Of a DNA stretch of 64,000 nucleotides, positions 42,376 through 50,114 are shown in pieces. This stretch comes from Clostridia bacterium (lineage in GTDB: Bacteria > Bacillota > Clostridia > Oscillospirales > Butyricicoccaceae). The stretch spans positions 1-64,000 of the forward strand of contig JAJPXP010000014.1 of the NCBI GenBank assembly GCA_021205365.1, read 5' to 3'. The position numbers and the translations under genes were made by a program. A model generated the notes under the pieces. That model saw nothing but the letters and a program-made list of their open reading frames with translations. It was not told where the DNA came from and did not search any database. The number at the start of each line of letters is the position of its first letter. Position 1 is the stretch's first letter.

Positions 42376-43551
42376 ATGGGTTTCGAGTTTGAAATGGATT
42401 ATGATACCGTTGTCAACATTAAGGTTATCGGTGTTGGCGGTGGCGGCAATAACGCTGTAAACCGGATGGTTACCAGCGGTCTGCAGGGTGTTGAGTTTAT
42501 CGCAGTCAATACAGATAAGCAGGCGCTGAACCGTTCTGAGGCATCAGTAAAGATTCAGATTGGTTCTAAGCTGACGAAGGGACAGGGTGCCGGCTCCCGT
42601 CCGGAGACAGGCCGCAAGGCAGCAGAGGAGAGCCGGGAGGATATCGCCAAGGCACTGGAAGGCGCACACATGGTATTCATTACCGCAGGCATGGGCGGCG
42701 GTACCGGCACCGGCGGCGCACCGGTTGTTGCACAAATTGCGCGTGAGATGGGCATTCTGACGGTCGGCGTTGTCACCAGACCGTTTGGCTTCGAGGGTAA
42801 GAAGCGTATGGAGCAGGCAAATGCAGGTATTGAGAACCTGAAGGAAAATGTTGACTCCCTCATCGTTATCCCGAATGAGCGTCTGAAGTATGTATCTGAG
42901 CAGAAGATCAGCTTCAAGAACGCATTTGAAATTGCAGATAATGTACTGCGTCAGGCAGTTGCTTCTATTTCCGAACTGATTACCGTTCCGGGACTGATTA
43001 ACCTGGACTTCGCAGACGTTACTTCTGTCATGAAGGGTGCGGGCTATGCGCACATGGGCGTTGGCTCTGCTTCCGGAAAGGACAAGGCGGAAGAGGCTGC
43101 TAAGATGGCAATTCAGTCCCCGCTGCTGGAGACTTCCATCAATGGCGCACATGGCGTAATCCTGTCCGTCATTGGCTCCGATGACATTGGCTTGGATGAG
43201 ATTGAGCAGGCTGCAAGCATGGTTCAGGCAGCTGCACATCCCGATGCACATATCATCTTCGGCGCTTCCATTGCTGAGGATGTTGATGACGAAATCCGCG
43301 TTGTAGTCATTGCAACCGGTTTCGACAATACCCCGATCGCTAAGCAGGAACAGTCCGCGATCTTCTCCAATGCAAAGAAGGCGGCTTCTACATTCTCTGC
43401 TCCGGCACAGACCTTCTCTGCTTCCCCGGTAGCACCGGCAGCACCGGTTCAGCCGCAGCAGTCTCAGGCAGAGGCAAGTGTTGCTGATGGCCAGCCGGTT
43501 GAAGCTGATGATCCTTTTGCAGATATCATGAAGATTTTTAGCAGCAAGTAA
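42376..43551 (+). CDS. ftsZ: cell division protein FtsZ
   Basis: A 391-residue tubulin-like GTPase. The tubulin signature is [16 protein letters not shown], with N-terminal [16 protein letters not shown] and T7-loop [11 protein letters not shown]. It assembles the Z-ring that recruits the division machinery. A disordered linker rich in Ala, Pro and Gln (about 330-370) leads to the C-terminal peptide [14 protein letters not shown], the site for partners such as SepF or FtsA. Since no ftsA is adjacent, SepF may serve as the anchor; that is inference. Confidence 0.96.
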   Translation: MGFEFEMDYDTVVNIKVIGVGGGGNNAVNRMVTSGLQGVEFIAVNTDKQALNRSEASVKIQIGSKLTKGQGAGSRPETGRKAAEESREDIAKALEGAHMVFITAGMGGGTGTGGAPVVAQIAREMGILTVGVVTRPFGFEGKKRMEQANAGIENLKENVDSLIVIPNERLKYVSEQKISFKNAFEIADNVLRQAVASISELITVPGLINLDFADVTSVMKGAGYAHMGVGSASGKDKAEEAAKMAIQSPLLETSINGAHGVILSVIGSDDIGLDEIEQAASMVQAAAHPDAHIIFGASIAEDVDDEIRVVVIATGFDNTPIAKQEQSAIFSNAKKAASTFSAPAQTFSASPVAPAAPVQPQQSQAEASVADGQPVEADDPFADIMKIFSSK

Positions 43552-43600
43552 TTTTGCTAACTGATTCGCGTCTATTCGAGCTTATTTACACAGTTGATCG

Positions 43601-43628
43601 GCCCTTCTTCTTCGGAGGAAGGGCTTTT
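43601..43628 (+). terminator. terminator of ftsZ
   Basis: GCCCTTCTTC (43601-43610), TTCG tetraloop, GAGGAAGGGC (43615-43624), then TTTT. Confidence 0.85.
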
Positions 43629-43653
43629 CATCGGAATCAAAACAATATGGGAG

Positions 43654-44601
43654 GTGTGCGCTACGGTTGAATATTTGAAATCAGAAGGTGGGAAAATCGT
43701 CCGTCTGGATGAAGCCGTTCCCGGGTGCTGGATCAATATGGTCAATCCTACGCAGGCAGAGGTCGAAAGTGTTATTGTTTCACAGCAATTGGACGCCGGT
43801 TTTGTCCGGGCCGCACTTGACCCGGAAGAATCCTCCCGTGTGGAAGTAGAAGACGATCAGGCGCTGCTCATTGTCGATATTCCTGTGGAAGAGGAGAGCG
43901 ATAGTATCACGCGTGATGTGCAGATGTATGCAACCCTGCCAATGGGTATTGTAGTGGCAGAGGATGTCGTGGTTACGGTCTGTCTGGAAGAGACCAGTGT
44001 CACACGTGATATTGCGTCTGGAAAGGTTATCCGTGGTGTGCATACATCTATGCGCACCCGCTTTGTATTTCAGCTCCTGCTGCGTGTTGCAGGGCGGTTT
44101 CTGAATTATTTGCACCGTATTGAGCGCAGCTTCAATGAAATTGAACGCCGCTTGTATGACAGCCAGGAAAATGAAGACCTGATGCAGCTGCTCGGTCTGC
44201 AGAAATCGCTTGTCTATTTTTCCGCATCCCTGAAGGGCAATGAGGTAACGATGGAAAAGGTCCTGCGCGGACGGATTTTGAAGCTATATGAGGATGACCG
44301 TGACCTGCTGGAGGATGCCCTGATCGAGATCCGTCAGGCAATCGAGATGTCTGGCATTTATTCTACCATTCTGGCAGGAACCATGGAAGCCTATGCATCG
44401 GTTGTATCGAACAATATGAACGACATCATGAAGGCTTTGACGGTTATTACCCTGATTATGACCATTCCGAATATGGTATTTGGTTTTTACGGCATGAATG
44501 TTTCGTATCTGCCGGGTGCAGTCAGCTTTATTCCGGCGATTGTATCCATTGTTGCATGTGTCATTGCATGGCGGTTCCTCAAGAAACATAAGCTGTATTG
44601 A
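43654..44601 (+). CDS. corA: CorA-family divalent cation transporter
   Basis: A protein of about 312-315 residues with a large cytosolic domain and two C-terminal helices. The loop motif YGMNV (GMN) marks the CorA Mg2+/Co2+ channel family, although this branch is of the short, YfjQ-like type. The start is unclear. GGGAGG (43649-43654) is spaced eight bases from ACG at 43663, followed by GTT GAA TAT, where relatives begin. The nearest in-frame canonical codons are GTG at 43654, which overlaps the ribosome site, and TTG at 43675, which is too far. The coordinate given uses the GTG. Confidence 0.85.
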   Translation: MCATVEYLKSEGGKIVRLDEAVPGCWINMVNPTQAEVESVIVSQQLDAGFVRAALDPEESSRVEVEDDQALLIVDIPVEEESDSITRDVQMYATLPMGIVVAEDVVVTVCLEETSVTRDIASGKVIRGVHTSMRTRFVFQLLLRVAGRFLNYLHRIERSFNEIERRLYDSQENEDLMQLLGLQKSLVYFSASLKGNEVTMEKVLRGRILKLYEDDRDLLEDALIEIRQAIEMSGIYSTILAGTMEAYASVVSNNMNDIMKALTVITLIMTIPNMVFGFYGMNVSYLPGAVSFIPAIVSIVACVIAWRFLKKHKLY

Positions 44602-44632
44602 TTTTGTGATGTAAAACAATAAGGAGAAACGT

Positions 44633-44977
44633 ATGACAACGAAAACAATTCCTTCGGTGGTTTCGCTTGCCGGACTGCTCAAGAGTATTTTTGTTTCCGG
44701 CAGGTTCCAGAAGGATCTTCCGATGCAAATTGTAGATCCGAAGGGGAATAGGGTCTGTGAGATTCATATCGAAGATCCGGAGCGCTGGATTCGGACGAAT
44801 TATAAGGACAGCCTTGCGTGTACACGTAAGCTGTGCACCAGGTCACAGTGGGATAAGATGGATATTGTTCAGCAGGTCCGCTTGTGTGATTGTTGGGAAG
44901 CACTGGCTGTGATGGAATATCTTGATGTCGGTTACGATGAAGGCAACCGGTTTGAGATTGACGAATACGAATGCTGA
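44633..44977 (+). CDS. small protein of unknown function
   Basis: A 114-residue soluble protein with AAGGAGAA upstream of its ATG. I do not recognise a family. It has about five Cys (VCEIH, LACTRKLC, LCDCWEA) without a clear metal motif, and an acidic end (IDEYEC). A central patch, DPERWIRTNYKDSLACTRK, is the most distinctive. It lies 31 bases after the CorA gene, probably on the same transcript, and before the MATE gene. Coding use matches its neighbours, so it is likely real. Confidence 0.6.
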   Translation: MTTKTIPSVVSLAGLLKSIFVSGRFQKDLPMQIVDPKGNRVCEIHIEDPERWIRTNYKDSLACTRKLCTRSQWDKMDIVQQVRLCDCWEALAVMEYLDVGYDEGNRFEIDEYEC

Positions 44978-44989
44978 TAAATGCGGCGG

Positions 44990-45019
44990 AAAAAGAAGCT
45001 TTTCGTAGTCTTCTTTTTT
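44990..45019 (+). terminator. weak A/T-rich terminator
   Basis: AAAAAGAAG (44990-44998) can pair with CTTCTTTTTT (45010-45019). The stem is AT-rich, so termination may be partial. Confidence 0.4.
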
Positions 45020-45064
45020 CGTCTGCTTTTATATCTGGTAAAAATAAAAGAGAGGTTTGATTTC

Positions 45065-46453
45065 ATGGCTGAAACTGTAAAACAGGAAAACAAAATGGGT
45101 GTCATGCCTGTAAACAAACTGTTGATTACAATGGCGCTGCCGATGATTGTTTCGATGCTGGTGCAGGCAATGTATAACATTGTTGACAGTATCTTTGTAT
45201 CACGCATCTGTGAAGATGCGCTGACAGCGGTTTCCCTGGCATTTCCAGTACAGAATTTGATGATTGCAGTTGCATCGGGTACCGGTGTTGGCATGAATGC
45301 GCTGCTTTCGCGTTCTCTCGGTGAAAAAAATCAGGGAGCTGCCAATGCTGCTGCAAAAAATGGTGCATTTCTTGCTGTCTGCAGTTATGCGGTATTCCTG
45401 ATTTTCGGACTGACTGCCTGTGGCATTTTCTTCCGCACACAGACCGACAGTGCAGTGATTTTGGAATATGGCGAAACCTATCTGAGCATCTGTTCTGTTT
45501 GCTCCATTGGCATGTTTATGCAGATGAACTTTGAACGGATACTGCAGGCTACCGGTCGTACTTTCTATACTATGATTACACAGGGCGTCGGTGCTGTTAT
45601 CAATATTATCATGGACCCGATCCTGATTTTTGGCTTGTTCGGCGCACCGGAGCTGGGGATTGCAGGCGCTGCAATGGCTACTGTTTTCGGACAGATCGTG
45701 GCAAGCCTGCTGGCAATTTTCTTTAATATCAAGGTGAACACCGATATCAGTCTGAATTTCCGCGGTTTCCGTCCCAACGGACGGATTATCAAGCAGATTT
45801 ACGCAGTCGGCGTCCCGTCTATTTTGATGATGTCTATTTCCTCTGTCATGGTATATGGCATGAACCGTATTTTGCTTGCATTTACATCGACGGCAACGGC
45901 AGTATTCGGTGTATATTTTAAATTACAGTCCTTTATCTTTATGCCGATCTTCGGTTTGAACAATGGAATGGTTCCGATTATCGCTTACAACTATGGCGCG
46001 GGAAAGCAGGAGCGCATCATCAAGACAATCAAGCTGGCCATGACCTATGCGGAAATCCTTATGCTGATTGGACTGGTTGCATTCCATGCGATTCCAGATA
46101 TATTGCTTGGCTTCTTTAACGCATCGCAGGATATGCTCGCAATTGGAGAACCGGCGCTGCGTATCATTTCCTGGAGCTATCTGGTCGCGGGAATCAGCAT
46201 TATCAGCTTATCCACTTTCCAGGCCCTTGGCAATGGCGTATACAGCCTGCTGGTATCCTTTGCGCGTCAGCTCATAGTCCTGCTTCCAGCAGCATTCCTG
46301 TTGTCTCTAACCGGCAATATCAATGCTGTTTGGTGGGCATTTCCCATTGCAGAGCTGGCATCGCTGACTGTGTCTATGATCTTCATGCGTCAGATCAATA
46401 AAAAGATTTTTGCACCCATGCGTGAAGCACAGAAAAAACTCATGAATACATAA
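45065..46453 (+). CDS. MATE-family efflux transporter
   Basis: A 462-residue protein with twelve membrane helices in two halves. The N-terminal PMIVSMLVQAMYNIVDSIFV and the NRILLAFTSTATAVFGVYFKLQ region are typical of the DinF/NorM-like MATE branch. It exports cationic drugs or metabolites using a sodium or proton gradient; the substrate is unknown. The open frame reaches to 44981, but the ATG at 45065 after AGAGG (45051-45055) matches the family start. Confidence 0.88.
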   Translation: MAETVKQENKMGVMPVNKLLITMALPMIVSMLVQAMYNIVDSIFVSRICEDALTAVSLAFPVQNLMIAVASGTGVGMNALLSRSLGEKNQGAANAAAKNGAFLAVCSYAVFLIFGLTACGIFFRTQTDSAVILEYGETYLSICSVCSIGMFMQMNFERILQATGRTFYTMITQGVGAVINIIMDPILIFGLFGAPELGIAGAAMATVFGQIVASLLAIFFNIKVNTDISLNFRGFRPNGRIIKQIYAVGVPSILMMSISSVMVYGMNRILLAFTSTATAVFGVYFKLQSFIFMPIFGLNNGMVPIIAYNYGAGKQERIIKTIKLAMTYAEILMLIGLVAFHAIPDILLGFFNASQDMLAIGEPALRIISWSYLVAGISIISLSTFQALGNGVYSLLVSFARQLIVLLPAAFLLSLTGNINAVWWAFPIAELASLTVSMIFMRQINKKIFAPMREAQKKLMNT

Positions 46454-46478
46454 CAACATATGACATGAACTGGTATAG

Positions 46479-46519
46479 CCCTCTCCACCATAGCTTATGC
46501 TGCGACGGAGAGGGTTTTT
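46479..46519 (+). terminator. terminator after the MATE gene
   Basis: CCCTCTCC (46479-46486) pairs with GGAGAGGG (46507-46514), followed by TTTTT. Confidence 0.8.
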
Positions 46520-46550
46520 CTTCTTTTTCAGCATGTTGTTTCGCCTGTAT

Positions 46551-46579
46551 TTGACGGTTTATACATCGTTTGATATAAT
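46551..46579 (+). promoter_or_regulatory. promoter of the kinase-LRR gene
   Basis: TTGACG (46551-46556), 17 bases, TATAAT (46574-46579), with TG one base before the -10. Confidence 0.7.
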
Positions 46580-46614
46580 TCTAAAAAAGAAGTGGTAAAA
46601 GGAGATGACATTCC

Positions 46615-48630
46615 ATGCTGGGGTTGGAAGAACGGCTGCATCAGCATGAACCGCTGTTCGGCGGCTGGTATCTGCGCGGAGAAATCGGAAGCGGAAGCTA
46701 TGGCCGTGTTTACCGTGTGGAATATCAGGATTTATTTGGGACGGTATCAACGGCTGCATTAAAGGCAATTGAGATCCTGCCCGATAATAAGCTGGCAGAT
46801 ACACCGGAAAAACTGAAACAGCTGGCATATGAAGCCGCTATGAGTGAAGTGGAAACACTCAGCCGGCTGCGTGGTCTGAGTAATGTCGTAAATATGGATG
46901 ACCATGCTGTTTTTGAAATTATAGAGGATGGCAGGGTTGTGGGTTATGACCTGTTGATCCGCATGGAGCTTTTGCAGAATGTGGGCCAGTTGATGCGCCG
47001 GAATGGCGGCAGGCTCCAGTCTGTTGAAGAAGCAAAGAAGCTGGGAAAGGATATCTGCTGCGGTTTGATCTGCTGCCATCAGTCAGACATCCTGCACCGG
47101 GACATTAACCCAAACAATATCTTTCAAAACTCCTTTGGAGATTATAAGCTGGGTGATTTCGGCATTGCCAAGCAGCTGCATGGAACACTGCACGCACAAA
47201 CGGCAATTGGCACCAGGCAGTATATTGCGCCGGAAGTGCTGCATAAGAAAACTGGAGAGCTGCAGGCAGATCATTATGATATACGCGTGGATATTTATTG
47301 CCTGGGGCTGGTGCTGTATCAGCTGGCAAATGACGGCTATCTTCCGTTCTTTTATGACGGGCTGCCGAAAAGTGAATGGCAGGAAGCGATTTTGCGCCGT
47401 CTGGATGGAGAAAAGCTGGTTCCGCCGTCACAGGCAGATGATGCCTTCAGCGATGTGATCCTCAAGGCATGTGCGTATCAGCCGCAGGAACGGTATGCGT
47501 CTGCACAGGAAATGTATGATGCACTGTGTCAGCTGGATCAGGTATCCGTTCCGGAACCGCAGGAAACAGCCCTGGATTTCTGGCATCCAAAGGAACAGAA
47601 AAACCGCCTGCTGAATACCTTTGGCCTTGCTGTCGTGTCTACACCGGAAATGCGGTACATTGCAGAAAAACTGGATGTCCGTCTACAGGAAACCAAAAAA
47701 GCTTTGCCTGAAGGTGTGCTGACACCACGTACAGCGGCGCGTTTGCCTATGTGGCGTATCCGGGCACCGTGGTTTCCGTTTAACAGCCTGTATGTCCGGG
47801 AATATACTTCTATTGCAGACCGGGCTTTTCAGGGGCGCAGAGACCTTGTGGCGGTAAAAATCGGCGGATATGTATCAGATATAGGGGAAGACGCTTTTAC
47901 CCGTTGCGGAAGTCTCAGTGAAGTTCGATGTGAAGATGGCGTGGAAAGTGTTGGAAAACGTGCCTTTGCATATAATACAAAGCTGACACGGTGTCAGTTG
48001 CCGGATTCTGTACAGGAATTGGGCGATCAGGTTTTTATGGGCTGCTCATCGCTGGTATCTCTTCGTTTGCCGGCTTATGCAGAGGCTTTGGGGGATGAAC
48101 TGTGTTCTGGCTGCACATCACTGTATCAGGTGATTCTGCCGACTGCCTTGCGCAGCATCGGGGAAAAGGCTTTTCGTGGAAGCGGTTTGCAGAAAATTCT
48201 GCTGCCGGATAGCTGCATCCGTCTGGGAGCAAGCGCGTTTTCTGACTGTAAAAGGCTGACCTCCGTACAGGTATCGTTGCGGCTTGCCATTATTTCGGAA
48301 GAATGCTTTGCTGGCTGTACGGCATTGGAGCAGTTTGATTTTCCGTTTCGGCTGGCAGAAATTCGTGACCGTGCGTTTTATGGCTGTACGTCGCTGACAA
48401 ATATTGTAATTCCGGAGGGTGTCCGCCGTATTGGTGCACAGGCATTTGCATACTGTGATAGCCTGCAGACCATTCGCATTCCGGATTCCGTGCGGCAGAT
48501 TGGCGAAAATGTCTTTGAAGGAAGGGTAAAACGTCGGTTTGGAACCAGCAGATTGCTGGTCATTGCAAAATATAACAGTTATGCATGGCAGTATTGCAAG
48601 CAGAACGGTATTAAGGTGCGTGAGCCATGA
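46615..48630 (+). CDS. Ser/Thr protein kinase fused to BspA-type leucine-rich repeats
   Basis: A 671-residue protein. Residues 20-290 form a Hanks-type kinase: glycine loop GEIGSGSYGRVYRV, ATP lysine K50 (AALKAIEI), catalytic loop H161-R-D-I-N-P-N-N168 and D181-FG. In the loop the usual HRDxK lysine is Asn165. Residues about 390-650 carry about ten LRR_5 (BspA/TpLRR) units, each with a pattern such as IGEDAFTRCGSLSEV and IPEGVRRIGAQAFAYC. No signal peptide or membrane helix separates them, so the LRR part should be in the cytosol with the kinase. It has its own promoter and is coupled to the DNA-repair gene. Substrates are unknown. Confidence 0.85.
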   Translation: MLGLEERLHQHEPLFGGWYLRGEIGSGSYGRVYRVEYQDLFGTVSTAALKAIEILPDNKLADTPEKLKQLAYEAAMSEVETLSRLRGLSNVVNMDDHAVFEIIEDGRVVGYDLLIRMELLQNVGQLMRRNGGRLQSVEEAKKLGKDICCGLICCHQSDILHRDINPNNIFQNSFGDYKLGDFGIAKQLHGTLHAQTAIGTRQYIAPEVLHKKTGELQADHYDIRVDIYCLGLVLYQLANDGYLPFFYDGLPKSEWQEAILRRLDGEKLVPPSQADDAFSDVILKACAYQPQERYASAQEMYDALCQLDQVSVPEPQETALDFWHPKEQKNRLLNTFGLAVVSTPEMRYIAEKLDVRLQETKKALPEGVLTPRTAARLPMWRIRAPWFPFNSLYVREYTSIADRAFQGRRDLVAVKIGGYVSDIGEDAFTRCGSLSEVRCEDGVESVGKRAFAYNTKLTRCQLPDSVQELGDQVFMGCSSLVSLRLPAYAEALGDELCSGCTSLYQVILPTALRSIGEKAFRGSGLQKILLPDSCIRLGASAFSDCKRLTSVQVSLRLAIISEECFAGCTALEQFDFPFRLAEIRDRAFYGCTSLTNIVIPEGVRRIGAQAFAYCDSLQTIRIPDSVRQIGENVFEGRVKRRFGTSRLLVIAKYNSYAWQYCKQNGIKVREP

Positions 48631-49322
48631 GAGAACAAATTCAGAAACAGCTGTATGCATTATCAGAAGAGAAATATCGCGATTTTTCTGCGGCATTGGT
48701 ACCGGATTGCAGAACCATGCTGGGCGTGAGGCTTCCGAAGCTGCGTGTACTGGCGAAAGAAATTGCTAAGGATTGTGATACATACTTTGCAGAACCGTGC
48801 GGGGAATTGTTTGAGGAAATTATGCTTCGGGGTATGGTAATCGGCTGCATGAAATGTACAACGGAACAACGTTTGCAGCATATCCGTGACTTTCTTCCGC
48901 TGATTGGCAATTGGTCTGTTTGCGACAGCTTCTGCTGCGGATTAAAGGAGGCAAAGAAGAAACCGGAAATCTATTGGGACTTTATTTTGCCGTATCTACA
49001 CAGTGAAAAGGAATTTGAAGTACGGTTTGGTGCTGTCATGCTGCTGGATCATTTCGCGCGTGAGGAATGGCTCTCAAGCGTGCTGGAGCAGCTCGGGCAG
49101 GTCACACATACTGGTTATTATGTGAAAATGGCGGTAGGCTGGGCAATTTCCGTGTGTTATATCCGAAATGCGGATGCTGTCTGGAATTGGATGCAGACGG
49201 CTGCCCTGGATGCGGAAACCGAGCGTATGGCGATTCAGAAAATCATGGATTCCCGCCGCGTAAAGGGTGAGAACCGGGAACGTATACAAAGGCTGAGACA
49301 ACAGCAAAAAAAGCAGATATAA
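48627..49322 (+). CDS. DNA alkylation repair protein (AlkD-like)
   Basis: A 231-residue, all-helical HEAT-like protein. The pattern LVPDCRTMLGVRLPKLRVLAK, the segment FLPLIGNWSVCDSFC and the later EVRFGAVMLLDHF are typical of the AlkD-type family, which includes glycosylases removing N3- and N7-alkylated purines. Its ATG overlaps the kinase stop by four bases, so the two are made together, an unusual pairing. Whether it is an active glycosylase is not clear by eye. Confidence 0.82.
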   Translation: MREQIQKQLYALSEEKYRDFSAALVPDCRTMLGVRLPKLRVLAKEIAKDCDTYFAEPCGELFEEIMLRGMVIGCMKCTTEQRLQHIRDFLPLIGNWSVCDSFCCGLKEAKKKPEIYWDFILPYLHSEKEFEVRFGAVMLLDHFAREEWLSSVLEQLGQVTHTGYYVKMAVGWAISVCYIRNADAVWNWMQTAALDAETERMAIQKIMDSRRVKGENRERIQRLRQQQKKQI

Positions 49323-49329
49323 ACGCAGA

Positions 49330-49375
49330 AATGCCGCTTATCCGGATGAAACGGTCTGGATAAACGGCATTTTTT
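49330..49375 (+). terminator. terminator after the AlkD-like gene
   Basis: AATGCCG and TATCC (from 49330) pair with GGATA and CGGCATT (to 49371), followed by TTTTT. Confidence 0.75.
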
Positions 49376-49389
49376 GCGGTTTAAAACAG

Positions 49390-49830
49390 TTAATCATGTA
49401 TCTCTTCCGGTTTCCACACAAGCTTTTGATACAGCGTGTAGACTTCGGGCAGATACTTTTTCAGTGCTAGTGGGCGCCCATTTGCTCCGATGAAGCAGTG
49501 ACCGGAAACAGCAGTACCGCATAGCTCACCGGTAGAAGCATCATAAAATTCATAGGACAGGGACATGCGGACAGGCGTTAACTTGGTAATGCGTACATCA
49601 ATACGGCAGGTCTGTCCAAATCGCATCATAACTTTATAGTCACAGCTGACGGATAGAACCGGAATGGAAACGCCATCCCGCTCCATGCATGCATAGCCAT
49701 AGCCGGCATCTTCCATAAAGGCAATCCGGGCTTCTTCCATCCAGCGGATATAATTGGAGTGATGGACAATGCGCATGCCATCGGTTTCATAATATTGAAT
49801 ACGGTGATGATAAGAATAAATCGGATTCAT
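49390..49830 (-). CDS. acyl-CoA thioesterase, 4HBT/YbgC-like hotdog fold
   Basis: A 146-residue hotdog protein with the 4HBT motif in QYYETDGMRIVHHSNYIRWMEEAR, where the Asp in YETDGMR is the likely catalytic residue. It hydrolyses acyl-CoA or acyl-ACP thioesters; chain length cannot be read. The ATG at 49830 follows GAGGAAA. It is monocistronic and convergent with the AlkD-like gene. Confidence 0.85.
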   Translation of the reverse strand: MNPIYSYHHRIQYYETDGMRIVHHSNYIRWMEEARIAFMEDAGYGYACMERDGVSIPVLSVSCDYKVMMRFGQTCRIDVRITKLTPVRMSLSYEFYDASTGELCGTAVSGHCFIGANGRPLALKKYLPEVYTLYQKLVWKPEEIHD

Positions 49831-49990
49831 ATTGCTTTCCTCTTGCTTTTAAATTACTTTTAGCATACCGCAAATTCCGAAAAAAAGAAAGATTTATTTT
49901 TCTCGCACACAAAACGACGTTGTTTTTTATATCTCTATGAGAAGATATGTATGATTTTATGAGTGTTTTTAAAAAATGCTTTGTTTATAA

Positions 49991-50019
49991 TTTACAAACC
50001 GCAGGAATCATATTATAAT
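49991..50019 (+). promoter_or_regulatory. promoter of glgB
   Basis: TTTACA (49991-49996), 17 bases, TATAAT (50014-50019), about 95 bases before the glgB start. Confidence 0.7.
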
Positions 50020-50114
50020 AAAGATAGTAATTCAGAAAAACAGGTTTGTTCTGCTGAAAAAAGTATGAGGATTTCATATTAGAACACAAATGATTTGAGA
50101 TAGGAGAATATAAG

